From a virus: DNA of 37,369 nucleotides. Location of the stretch: positions 1-37,369 of the IMG/VR virus record IMGVR_UViG_3300049491_001064. One strand, 5' to 3'. The notes under the pieces are model-generated. The model searched no databases, was not told the DNA's origin, and saw only the letters and a program-made list of their open reading frames with translations. Positions 27,428 to 35,416 of the stretch are shown here, piece after piece; the first letter of the stretch is position 1; each line of letters begins with the position of its first letter. The position numbers were made by a program, and so were the translations under genes.

Positions 27428-29647
27428 TCAGCGCGCCGCGGCCGCCGGCGTATCCCCCAGTCGCCCGCTCTGCGCGTTTACCGTGTATTGCTGCACCTGA
27501 TGGTTAAGCTGCTGCAGCCGGTTTTCCACCAGCTCCTTGAAGTCCTCGTCCTCCATATACATTTTGCGCAGCTTCGGATTATTCTGAATCTCCTGCTGCA
27601 GCGTCTGCGCCCGCAGTTGCCAGGCCTGCCCCGGCTTCACATCCACGCCGATGCCTGAGACCAGTGCGGGCAGCACATGCGTGCGCTCGTCCTCCACCTC
27701 CGCCGCGCTCGCCGCCTGGGCGGGTTTGAGCACACGCTCCGCCAGGTTCGGATCAAACGCGTCGAACGCGTAACCGATCAGCTCATCCCGATCCACGCGC
27801 CCGCCGATATCCCATGCCAATACCTCCCCGAAAAATTCGAACACCGGCTTCAGGTTGGCCAGATCCATGTTCGCCATGTTATAGCTGATACTGACATCGA
27901 ACTGCCCCTGGATCTCATCCCGTTTCACGTGGAGGGCCTGCGCCTGGTCATTGCCCACCACCCGATAATAGATGTCCTCGGGCCCCAGCTGTTGCATCAG
28001 CTGCAGCGATTGCGTGTCCACTCCCTGCCAGCCTTCCATCCATTTGTCCGCCAGATCCTGGTCCATCGCCGTCGCCGCGATTTGATTGTCGCCATCCGGC
28101 AGCCGCCGGCCCATGCGCCGGTCCGCGTGATGCCGGATGGATTCCTCGATCTCCTTCGAGCCCGGATTAAAGGAGGGACTCTCGAAAAACCCGTAGCCCT
28201 CCGGCCGATTCGTTTCGATCTGCACCCCCGGCCCCCACTCCTCCGGCGCCTCATTAGCCGGATGATGCGAGGGCGGCAGCGTCCGGATGCTCGAGGCATC
28301 CAATCGCAAATCCCATTGGCCCTTCACCTGCGCCTGGTGTGTGTTCAGGATTTCGCCGTATCCCCGCGAATCATCCAGCACCCGCGAGATCCGTTCGCGC
28401 TGAAAATACGTGAAGGGCATTTCCCCGTGTTCATAATTGAGCAGCCCATGCCACGCGTAGCTTTGCCCCCGCTGCCGCGTCGCCGAGTTGTTCGTCATGC
28501 CCGCGTGAAAACAGGTGTACCAAATCCCCAGCACGCCCTCCTCATCCGCCAGCCGTCTATACGCATGGACGATCTCAAACAACTTCCCTGCCGAAAGAAT
28601 CGAGAGGCCCCCCGTGCGTTTAAACAGCCGCGTCCCCGCCAGGCCCGTCACCCCCAGCCCATTGGCCACATTGCCCCGCTGCGTCTTCACCACCTCATTC
28701 ACGAACTTCTCATCCCACCCGTGCGAGACGATCCGCTCCCGCAAGATCGCTTCCGTCAACAATTCGCGGCGATAGATGCTCCGTGTCGATTCCAGGTCCA
28801 CCGCGTCCTCCGGCACGAAGATCTCCTCATTCGGCGAGAGCGCCAGGATGCACGGCCGGTTCTCCTTGAGATACGGCCTTGGGAACCGCGCATACCCCTC
28901 CGTCCGCAGCGCCACCACCGCCTTGCGCGCCGCGTCCGGTTTCACATCCGGAAACCGCGCCCCAAACAATTTCAGCGCCTCATCCTCCCGCGCCGGATCC
29001 CGCACCGCCGGCGGGAACACCACCTTCGCCACGAGCTGTTCGGGCGTGTAACCCGGCGGCACCAGGCCCCGCTGCAGGAGCTCCTGCGCCTGCTGCGCCT
29101 CCGTCAGGAGTGTTTCCAGATCGATCTCGTCATAACCCATCTGCGTCTGCCGTTTCCAGAACGTGCCCATGATGCAACTGCCCCGTTCCAGCAGCCAATT
29201 GGCGCACAGCTCCGCCTCCGCTGCCGCCTCCTTCATCTGCGTGTAGCGCAGCCACCGCAGGAGCTGCGTGAGCCTCGTCGCCCGCTCCGTGTCATTGGAT
29301 TCCGTGGGCGCCACGTGAATCTTATTGCGGCGCCACACCGTCATCAGCTTCGCCTTATCCTCCACGATGTAGGTATCCACCAACATCGGCCGCGAGTCGC
29401 TGGCCCCCTTCCATGGGCGCACCTCCCGTTCGCCCTTGCGCGGCGACCATTTCCGGCCGTCATCCGATTGGCCCGGCCACTGGCAGAAGCGCACGTCATT
29501 GTTGAGCTTCTGCCGACCGAACAGCGAATTGGAGCGGCGCCGGATGCACCATTGGTAATCCTCCATCACCTCCGCGAGGTCAGGCGATTGGCGTGCGAAC
29601 TCCTTGAGTTCAGGTTTGGAGGCAGGTAAGGGCGTAGGCTTGGCCAT
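27428..29647 (-). CDS. Portal protein (P22-like head-tail connector)
   Basis: A 739-aa protein, the usual length for P22-type portals (725 aa). It begins with a helical segment (ELKEFARQSPDLAEVMEDYQ), then the typical portal-core pattern with early Arg/Trp-rich loops (WRRNKIHVAPTESNDTERAT), a long helical stem region and a C-terminal coiled coil (ELVENRLQQLNHQVQQYTVN) as in the barrel of podovirus portals. It lies between the terminase block and scaffold/capsid genes. It would form the dodecameric DNA entry ring. Confidence 0.85.
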   Translation of the reverse strand: MAKPTPLPASKPELKEFARQSPDLAEVMEDYQWCIRRRSNSLFGRQKLNNDVRFCQWPGQSDDGRKWSPRKGEREVRPWKGASDSRPMLVDTYIVEDKAKLMTVWRRNKIHVAPTESNDTERATRLTQLLRWLRYTQMKEAAAEAELCANWLLERGSCIMGTFWKRQTQMGYDEIDLETLLTEAQQAQELLQRGLVPPGYTPEQLVAKVVFPPAVRDPAREDEALKLFGARFPDVKPDAARKAVVALRTEGYARFPRPYLKENRPCILALSPNEEIFVPEDAVDLESTRSIYRRELLTEAILRERIVSHGWDEKFVNEVVKTQRGNVANGLGVTGLAGTRLFKRTGGLSILSAGKLFEIVHAYRRLADEEGVLGIWYTCFHAGMTNNSATRQRGQSYAWHGLLNYEHGEMPFTYFQRERISRVLDDSRGYGEILNTHQAQVKGQWDLRLDASSIRTLPPSHHPANEAPEEWGPGVQIETNRPEGYGFFESPSFNPGSKEIEESIRHHADRRMGRRLPDGDNQIAATAMDQDLADKWMEGWQGVDTQSLQLMQQLGPEDIYYRVVGNDQAQALHVKRDEIQGQFDVSISYNMANMDLANLKPVFEFFGEVLAWDIGGRVDRDELIGYAFDAFDPNLAERVLKPAQAASAAEVEDERTHVLPALVSGIGVDVKPGQAWQLRAQTLQQEIQNNPKLRKMYMEDEDFKELVENRLQQLNHQVQQYTVNAQSGRLGDTPAAAAR

Positions 29648-29649
29648 AA

Positions 29650-30165
29650 TTAGACTTTCATTCCCGCATTGTTTCCTGTCGCGTCAAGCGCCACCGATCC
29701 TCCGGGGATGGGGAACCCCTCCAGTTCATTGGCCACATGACCGCTCTTCCAGGGCCGCCGCACACTCGGGCGCCAGGCGAACGGCACTTGATTGGCCGCC
29801 ACGATCCACAAGTGCCGCATGTTCGTCACGTTCATCGTGTCACTTTGGCGCGGGTAAATCTCCACCGCATCCGCCTCCGCGAATCCGCATCCGTTTTTGA
29901 TGGCCCAGAGCTCATCCCACGTGATGCCATCCCGATAATCGCCCCGGTCATTGAGTTCCGTCCGACAGATCGTCAGCCGCACCGCCATTCCGCCGTAGAC
30001 GACCACCAGAAATTCCCGCGACCGCAACACTTTGATAATCGGAATCGACGATGGAATTTCCGGGCGCTCCTCCCGTGGAATCTCCACGAATTTCCACGAT
30101 TGAAATCGGCGATTCTCCTCCGCCAGATATCGCCGTCGCGCCTTCAATTCCTTCCGGTCCATCAT
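29650..30165 (-). CDS. DUF7694-like phage protein
   Basis: A 171-aa protein; ATG 30165 is chosen, since the longer frame would need TTG at 30177 in a repeat. The body contains GDYRDGITWDELWAIKNGCG … AVEIYPRQSDTMNVTNMRHL, a pattern common in a small phage protein family that I believe is DUF7694 (memory, not checked). The N-terminus is Lys/Arg-rich. Function is unknown; it lies between terminase-side HTH protein and portal. Confidence 0.6.
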   Translation of the reverse strand: MMDRKELKARRRYLAEENRRFQSWKFVEIPREERPEIPSSIPIIKVLRSREFLVVVYGGMAVRLTICRTELNDRGDYRDGITWDELWAIKNGCGFAEADAVEIYPRQSDTMNVTNMRHLWIVAANQVPFAWRPSVRRPWKSGHVANELEGFPIPGGSVALDATGNNAGMKV

Positions 30166-30170
30166 ATTTG

Positions 30171-30187
30171 ATTTCAACGTTTCAGAA
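30171..30187. repeat. Short family B repeat
   Basis: ATTTCAACGTTTCAGAAG at the junction of two genes, overlapping the last codons of the HTH gene. It is a degenerate two-unit copy of the TTTCAGC repeat. Confidence 0.45.
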
Positions 30188-30568
30188 GAACCACTTCAGA
30201 TCGTCCCGATAAAACCGTCGATACCCGCCCTCATGCCGCACACTGGCCAATTGTCCCGTCTCGCAGGCCCGCCGCACCGTCTTGGGTGGCAGCCCTGTTA
30301 CCTCTGAGAACTCGCCGACGCCGAGCCATTCATCCAGCTCCTCGAGCCACTCCGTCCCCACCGTCAGCCGTCCATGGATGCGCCCGACGTCCGCCTTGAA
30401 ATAGTAGGAATAGCGCGACCCCTCCGGATCCGGATGGAACGTGCGCAGGTCGCCGTCCTCCCGGTAGCCGTCGAGCGACCGGCGAGAGAGCACCGGCAAC
30501 GCCTCGAACACCTCCGCCCGATCGAGCAGGAGAGGCAAGTCATCGAATTCGGTCTGGGTCATGGTCAC
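30182..30568 (-). CDS. Double helix-turn-helix protein, possible small terminase
   Basis: A 128-aa acidic protein with two helix-turn-helix-like units: residues about 14-40 (LLDRAEVFEALPVLSRRSLD) and 83-125 (EVTGLPPKTVRRACETGQLA … GYRRFYRDDLKWFF), the second close to the MerR/excisionase fold. It is the first gene after the large terminase. No separate small terminase is seen upstream, so a DNA-recognition role in packaging is possible; a regulator is the alternative. Confidence 0.6.
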   Translation of the reverse strand: MTMTQTEFDDLPLLLDRAEVFEALPVLSRRSLDGYREDGDLRTFHPDPEGSRYSYYFKADVGRIHGRLTVGTEWLEELDEWLGVGEFSEVTGLPPKTVRRACETGQLASVRHEGGYRRFYRDDLKWFF

Positions 30569-30598
30569 ATTTCCCGCTCAAAGAATTCCGTGAGCTGT

Positions 30599-32575
30599 TC
30601 ACCCGTAACCACCCCAGGCGCCACGAGTAGCAACAGGCCCCGGCTCCACATGCAACGGCGCCTCCTCCGCCAGATGCCTCAGCAGATCGATCCACTCCTT
30701 GCACGCGCCGGATTCCCCACCGCGCCCCGTGTAATTTGAGAGCGCCCAAATCACCTGTCGACATTCCTCCGAGACAAACAGCCGCGGCGCATTGATGCCC
30801 GGCATGAAATCCTGTTCATGGTTCCACGCCAGCAAATCCGTGATGAGCGAGAGCCCATGTTGAATGTCCTTACCGCTCGCCGGCCGGATGTTCATCTTCG
30901 CCGCGATCACCGTGCCCGCCCGATCCCGCTGTTCCTTTTCAAACTCCCATTTGAGGCAGGTCGTTCCATGGTCTCCCGCGTACTCCGCTGCGCAAAACCG
31001 CGGATCCATGAACCGTTCCCGGAGTCGCTCTTGGAGCGACTCCGGCAAATCGCCCCCTGCCTCGATCGCCGCCCGAATCACAGAGACATGCCACGCATAT
31101 TTCACCTTCGATAACGCCAGCGCATCCTCCGCTCCCCGGGAACCACTAACTTCAGAACTACTGACTACGGACCACTGACCACTAACCACCCTGCGTTCTT
31201 TGGAGAGCCAGCATCGTTTGTATTCCGCCACGCCCCAGCCCAGCGGATTCTGCGCCGGGCCCGCGTCCCCGTCCCAACCCTTGCGCGTGTCTTCGGAGGT
31301 TTCCCGCTCCGTCGGTATCGCCCATTCCCCGTACGTCTGTGCATCCGGAAAATCGCGCACCACATAATAGGCCGGCTCCTTGCCCGGCGTCGCCAGCACC
31401 CAGATGGAGGCATACGGGCGCGTCCCGTGTGGGTCCGTGAATTGATAGAGCGTCCCCTTGGCTGGCAGCTGCGATACCGGCACCACATTCACCCCCGTGA
31501 ACCCGGGGAACGCGCGCGCCACCGAATCCCGCGCGTAGCCGTAACCGATGCGCTCGATGAACTCCTCCGATTTGCCGGAGCACAAGTCCCGGATATCCTG
31601 CGTGTAAGTGCCAAACGGATTCGCCCCGAGATGAAAATACACCGCCCGGCTGGCCCTGTGGAACGCCGGCTGCACCACCGTCGGCATGTGCCCGGCGGGG
31701 CAGCCCTCGATGCGCGCCTTGGGGAGCAGCTCCGCCGGCGCCGATTCCAGCACCCGCGCCGTCCCCATGAATTGCTTGATGCCGGGCGTGATGCCCCGCA
31801 CCGGTGTAAAGGTCCAGATGCCTTTGGCCTGCCGGAAGGGCGAGCGCCGCGAGAGCACCTCCAGCCACCCCCACGTCAACGATTCATCCGCCCACCAGGC
31901 AATGTTTTCAATAGGCGAGCCGTCCAAACGCATGGACAATCCGTCCTCCGTCTTTCGTCCTGCGCCCTCCGCCCTCCGCTTCAACCGCGCCCCAAACTCC
32001 CATCCCTCGTAGTCGGTGGCCGCCGTCTTATACGTCAGAAAATAAATCTCCGTCCTGTTTTCCAGCACCAACTTGCCGTCCGTGAATCCATTGGCCTGCG
32101 TGTAATTCACCTTGTAGATCGGGTGCCGCTTATTGTTGAGGTGTTTGATGCGCGCCTCCAGGTAATGCCACACGATCTTCTGTTGCGTGGCGATCGAGGC
32201 TTCGTCCTTTTCCGAGAGGGCCACCAGCACCGAGCCCGGGTAGGCCAGTGCCGCCTCACAAAACCGTTTGCCCGCCCACCACGATTTCGTGGTGCGATTC
32301 GCGCCGAACACCGCCGTCACCTCCGAAGTGCGTACCTGCGCGTCCGCCAGGCGCCAGGCGTCCGGCTCGAACCCGTGGGACAGCGGCTGCGTTTCAGCGA
32401 GGCGCAGCAGCCGGTTCCGGTTCCGGAGCCACTCCGCGTATTGCGCCGCCCCGTCGGCCTGCAGCGCCAGCCCTGCGATCTCCTCCTCCGAAAGCACCGG
32501 CAAAAACGGATGCTCCTCCAGCGCCGGCAACGGCCCGGGAGCGGGGAGGTGGGGGAGCGAGGGAGCGAGAGGCAT
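30599..32575 (-). CDS. terL: Terminase large subunit
   Basis: A 658-aa packaging motor. Walker A is FGANRTTKS (90-98), Walker B with catalytic Glu is IAWWADE (225-231), and the nuclease domain starts around YQFTDPHGTRPYASIWVLA. Two segments have no place in the family: about residues 199-216 (RRAEGAGRKTEDG), just before Walker B, and about 462-478 (VVSGQWSVVSSSEVSGS). Both are encoded by host-type 7-nt repeats (31941-31980 and 31141-31190) inserted in frame. The protein is otherwise complete, so the insertions are probably in surface loops. Confidence 0.9.
   Translation of the reverse strand: MPLAPSLPHLPAPGPLPALEEHPFLPVLSEEEIAGLALQADGAAQYAEWLRNRNRLLRLAETQPLSHGFEPDAWRLADAQVRTSEVTAVFGANRTTKSWWAGKRFCEAALAYPGSVLVALSEKDEASIATQQKIVWHYLEARIKHLNNKRHPIYKVNYTQANGFTDGKLVLENRTEIYFLTYKTAATDYEGWEFGARLKRRAEGAGRKTEDGLSMRLDGSPIENIAWWADESLTWGWLEVLSRRSPFRQAKGIWTFTPVRGITPGIKQFMGTARVLESAPAELLPKARIEGCPAGHMPTVVQPAFHRASRAVYFHLGANPFGTYTQDIRDLCSGKSEEFIERIGYGYARDSVARAFPGFTGVNVVPVSQLPAKGTLYQFTDPHGTRPYASIWVLATPGKEPAYYVVRDFPDAQTYGEWAIPTERETSEDTRKGWDGDAGPAQNPLGWGVAEYKRCWLSKERRVVSGQWSVVSSSEVSGSRGAEDALALSKVKYAWHVSVIRAAIEAGGDLPESLQERLRERFMDPRFCAAEYAGDHGTTCLKWEFEKEQRDRAGTVIAAKMNIRPASGKDIQHGLSLITDLLAWNHEQDFMPGINAPRLFVSEECRQVIWALSNYTGRGGESGACKEWIDLLRHLAEEAPLHVEPGPVATRGAWGGYG
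31141..31190. repeat. 7-nt-period repeat (family C, AGTGGTC type) inside terminase
   Basis: On the leftward strand AGTGGTT-AGTGGTC-AGTGGTC-CGTAGTC-AGTAGTT on a 7-bp period. It is translated in frame as VVSGQWSVVSSSEVSG. Heptamer repeats of this type are known as dispersed elements in cyanobacteria and other phyla (general knowledge). Confidence 0.8.
31941..31980. repeat. Family A repeat inside terminase, before Walker B
   Basis: CCGTCCTCCGTCTTTCGTCC-TGCGCCCTCCGCCCTCCGCT, 7-bp period, translated leftward as RRAEGAGRKTEDG. It falls in the ATPase domain 9-10 residues before the Walker B strand. Confidence 0.75.
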
Positions 32576-32581
32576 ATTTCG

Positions 32582-33580
32582 CTACAGCACCGCCTCCGCC
32601 AGCGCGTTCTTCTTCACCGGAGCGCCAGTCTCCGGCCCGGTCGTCCACGGCAACCGTTCACAGCGAAACCCGCACGCGCCGCGATGGCCGCCCCCGCCGT
32701 GTTTCACCGCGATGCCGGACAAATCCAGGTCCGTCCGATGCGCCGCGTGATAGAGCGACACACTCCAGCGCAGCCCGTCCCAATGCCACAGGAGCAGCGC
32801 CTGATGTCCGGACTCCGGCACATCTCGCGCCGCGAACGTCAGCGAATTCCCTTTCCCATTGAGCGCCAGAAACGTCAGGCCCTCCCATTCCATCGGATAC
32901 GCCCGATGCTTCACCGCGTTCCTGTCCTGTTCCCGTTGATATCGCTGGATGGCACGCCCCGCCGGCATGAGCGAGATCACCATTATCTGGCTCTGTTCCA
33001 CTTGCAGAGTCTCCTCCAGGCTCAGGTCCAGCAGTCCCTGCCAGATTTGGCCCGTCAACTCAGCCGAGCGCAGCGCAAACTGGAACGTCTCCGCATCCGG
33101 GTCCCGTTTGTCCCAGATGTCATACTCGCCGGCGAGACGCACCGCTAGAGGCTCTGTCACCCGCCGCTCCACGTAATCCTCCTTCCTGGGCAGATCGTCG
33201 ATGGTCCACGCGTGAGCGCCTCCTTCCCGTGCGACCTTCTCTTCTCCGCCTGTCAGTTCTTGAAAGAACTGCCACGTCAACCGGCACGCCGCCACTCCGT
33301 CGATGCGATAGCCCGGAATATCCGCCGCGTAACGGTCGATCGCCGACTTATGATGATCGATCCAGATAAGGCCCGGATGGCCCATCAACGTCGGCACCGA
33401 CAGGTCGAGGATGTACACCGTTTCCTCGATCGGAATCACCGGTTCCGGCTCCCCGTAATCCCACCCGATGAACTCCACCGGAGAGGAGTCGGTGGCCGCC
33501 GGCAGCAGGAAACGCCTGGCAATTTCCCGGCAGAAGATCCCGTCAAAATCGGCCCTGTGATAGACGACTGTGGTTTTCAT
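32582..33580 (-). CDS. DHH/DHHA1 phosphoesterase
   Basis: A 332-aa protein from ATG 33580 (ATGA overlap with the previous stop). Motif I is HRADFDG (8-14, family D-H-D-x-D-G), motif II ILDLS (57-61), motif III IDHHKS (74-79), motif IV EYDIWD (152-157), and the DHHA1 glycine motif GGGGHRGACGF (295-305). Metal-binding Asp and His residues are all present, so an active Mn-dependent phosphodiesterase is expected. Family members cut nanoRNA, c-di-AMP, pAp or single-stranded DNA. The phage role may be nucleotide scavenging or removal of a cyclic-nucleotide alarm signal. It sits between early unknowns and terminase. Confidence 0.85.
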   Translation of the reverse strand: MKTTVVYHRADFDGIFCREIARRFLLPAATDSSPVEFIGWDYGEPEPVIPIEETVYILDLSVPTLMGHPGLIWIDHHKSAIDRYAADIPGYRIDGVAACRLTWQFFQELTGGEEKVAREGGAHAWTIDDLPRKEDYVERRVTEPLAVRLAGEYDIWDKRDPDAETFQFALRSAELTGQIWQGLLDLSLEETLQVEQSQIMVISLMPAGRAIQRYQREQDRNAVKHRAYPMEWEGLTFLALNGKGNSLTFAARDVPESGHQALLLWHWDGLRWSVSLYHAAHRTDLDLSGIAVKHGGGGHRGACGFRCERLPWTTGPETGAPVKKNALAEAVL

Positions 33581-33972
33581 ATTTTGGCTTTCCACGCGAC
33601 TGCCACCCACGCATCGCTTTGTTTTAGTTTGGATGGGTCTGCACGGAATGTTGCCCAATCCGGCAGCGGGTCCCCGTTGAAAGCTTTGCCACCCACCTGG
33701 CTGCAGTATTCCTCGTAGAGGACACCGGCCGCCTGTTCGACGAGGATTGCAATGTTCTTATCCATCGGCGCCGCGAGAGCCTTTCCAATCGCATTGCTAT
33801 AACCCCAGTCACCCGGAGCACCGAATGCACGGTAGAGCCTTTTGCCTTCCACCAAGCGTGCTAGCACCCGCACCAATTCCGCCACGTCGAGCGAGTTGTT
33901 CGCGAGCGCTTCCAGCTTTTGCAGTTCGTCCGCCTTTTCGCGGAGCACATTTGCCAGCATTGTGTTGTTCAT
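33577..33972 (-). CDS. Hypothetical early protein
   Basis: A 131-aa protein with a helical N-terminal half (LREKADELQKLEALANNSLD; VAELVRVLARLVEGK) and a region similar to small phage proteins of unknown function (AFGAPGDWGYSNAIGKALAA). It overlaps the DHH gene by ATGA, suggesting matched expression. No family recognised with confidence. Confidence 0.65.
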   Translation of the reverse strand: MNNTMLANVLREKADELQKLEALANNSLDVAELVRVLARLVEGKRLYRAFGAPGDWGYSNAIGKALAAPMDKNIAILVEQAAGVLYEEYCSQVGGKAFNGDPLPDWATFRADPSKLKQSDAWVAVAWKAKI

Positions 33973-33990
33973 AATTTCAGCTTTTCAGGA
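33973..33990. repeat. Short family B repeat
   Basis: AATTTCAGCTTTTCAGGA in the 12-bp gap and overlapping the stop of the neighbouring gene. Two units of the TTTCAGC type. Confidence 0.6.
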
Positions 33991-34206
33991 AAAGTATTTG
34001 TCCAATTCCGGATGCGACTTGCACCACCACTCCTCCACCGTGATTTGCGTCAGCGGATGCAAATGCGCCGCCAATGGTTCCAGTTGCGAGCGATGCGTGC
34101 ATACCGAGCGCGGCACCCAGAACCCGTGTGCCGGCGTTTCCGGCGGATAAAACCGCCACGCCTTTTGCGTCGAGGCCTCGTGCCGAAAACATCCCTTCCG
34201 GCTCAT
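33985..34206 (-). CDS. Hypothetical early protein
   Basis: A 73-aa basic protein (MSRKGCFRHEASTQKAWRFY …) with many His, Trp and Pro and an EEWWCKSHPELDKYF ending. It starts at an ATGA overlap with the upstream gene. The composition suggests a compact metal-binding or nucleic-acid-binding protein but no family is recognised. Confidence 0.6.
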   Translation of the reverse strand: MSRKGCFRHEASTQKAWRFYPPETPAHGFWVPRSVCTHRSQLEPLAAHLHPLTQITVEEWWCKSHPELDKYFS

Positions 34207-34463
34207 GGGTCCACCTCCCGCTCAGCGACTCTGGCCTGATGCTTGAGCGTTTGAAGCGCCCCCTTCAGCCGGATGCCCGCCGCCAGTTCATCAATCGCCC
34301 GCAGATTCCTGTGCGCATCGCGATACAGCGTCGGGTCCACAATTGACCAAACCGCTTCACAATGCGAAATCCGTGCCCGGAATTCATCGAGGTCCAGCAG
34401 GTCCACCATCTGCGCCGCGGAGATCAGCAGCTGCTGCGTCGACATGTATTCGGCGTCCGTCAT
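34203..34463 (-). CDS. Hypothetical early protein
   Basis: An 86-aa mostly helical protein from ATG 34463, an ATGA overlap with the DUF5131 gene; the longer frame to 34547 lies inside that gene. Segments QLLISAAQMVDLLDLDEFRA and LKGALQTLKHQARVAERE form helices. It overlaps the next gene by ATGA. Function unknown. Confidence 0.6.
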   Translation of the reverse strand: MTDAEYMSTQQLLISAAQMVDLLDLDEFRARISHCEAVWSIVDPTLYRDAHRNLRAIDELAAGIRLKGALQTLKHQARVAEREVDP

Positions 34464-35416
34464 TTCGGTTTTCCGATTTGCGGAAATTCCCTCACCCGCA
34501 AATCCTCCGGCCACTCCGCCGGGTTCCCTCCCTTTCTGTCCACGCACACGAACGGCACCGCCACGGCGCCCGGCATTGCAGTCCGGGAGCTATACGTCAC
34601 GTGACTCCCCAACTGCTTCACGAAGGCAGCCACACCAGCCTCCTGGCATTGCTGCACGCCCGAACGGATCCACGGCACATCACACACCCGCGCCCTGGGC
34701 CCGCTCTCCCCGCCAAAAATCACCCAGTCAATCGTGGCATATGGAATTCCCAGATGACAGTCGCCGCGATGATGCCAGTTCAGGCAGTCTCCGAAGAATC
34801 CCGGGGCCACCATTTGCTTCACCGCGGTCAGGTCCACCGGCCCCAGCATCGGCTCGACCGACAGAAACCGCACCGCCGCCGGAATGTGGAGCAACTGCGG
34901 AATCCGTTTGAGCGCCATCTCCTGATTCTCCACCGACACCCCTACCCACACGTTCCGCGGAGTCTCAAAGTTATCCACCCAATCGGACAGCCACTCCACC
35001 GCGTCCTCATCCTCACCAAACGCGTTGGCATCGAGCGCCAGCACCAGCCTTTCATGAAAATTCTCCGGCCGCTTCGTCAGCAGCAGCCAATCCAGATTGG
35101 GCGTCTCATGGATGAGCTTCAGAAAATCCGCCAGCCATTCAATCGGCACCTCGTCGTCCAGCCAATCACATAGCGATGGAAATACGCGCCACGGCCGCGG
35201 CGGCGTCGCGCCCGATCGATTCCACTTCAACGGCCCCTTCCAATTCGCCGTGCTGGTGCGTGAGCGCGGGGCATCCTTGCCCCAATGTTTTCCTCCATGA
35301 AGCCGTTTGTCCCGCGTCTCCGCGTAACAATGCGCGCACCCCACCGAAACCTTCGTGCACCCAAGCCAGGGATTGAACGTCGCATCCGCCCACTGAATTT
35401 TCGTCGTGTCACTCAT
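34460..35416 (-). CDS. DUF5131 / Gp37-Gp68 family protein (radical-SAM-like)
   Basis: A 318-aa protein from ATG 35416 (the ATG at 35425 is further into the helicase gene). It carries the family start IQWADATFNPWLGC and the Cys cluster CX6CX2C in GCTKVSVGCAHCYAE, as in radical SAM iron-sulfur proteins. Other family marks are WLLLTKRPEN, VWVGVSVENQ, RFLSVEPMLGPVDL and WVIFGGESGPRARV. The family is common in phages and mobile elements, but its reaction is not known to me. It overlaps the helicase gene by 8 bp. Confidence 0.9.
   Translation of the reverse strand: MSDTTKIQWADATFNPWLGCTKVSVGCAHCYAETRDKRLHGGKHWGKDAPRSRTSTANWKGPLKWNRSGATPPRPWRVFPSLCDWLDDEVPIEWLADFLKLIHETPNLDWLLLTKRPENFHERLVLALDANAFGEDEDAVEWLSDWVDNFETPRNVWVGVSVENQEMALKRIPQLLHIPAAVRFLSVEPMLGPVDLTAVKQMVAPGFFGDCLNWHHRGDCHLGIPYATIDWVIFGGESGPRARVCDVPWIRSGVQQCQEAGVAAFVKQLGSHVTYSSRTAMPGAVAVPFVCVDRKGGNPAEWPEDLRVREFPQIGKPK

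Noticed and set aside
27677-29629. 650-aa rightward frame opposite portal
   Set aside because: Arg/His/Pro-rich antisense frame typical of GC-rich coding DNA; the opposite strand has a well-supported portal.
31427-33148. 573-aa rightward frame opposite terminase and DHH genes
   Set aside because: Same Arg/His/Pro bias, and it spans two real genes.
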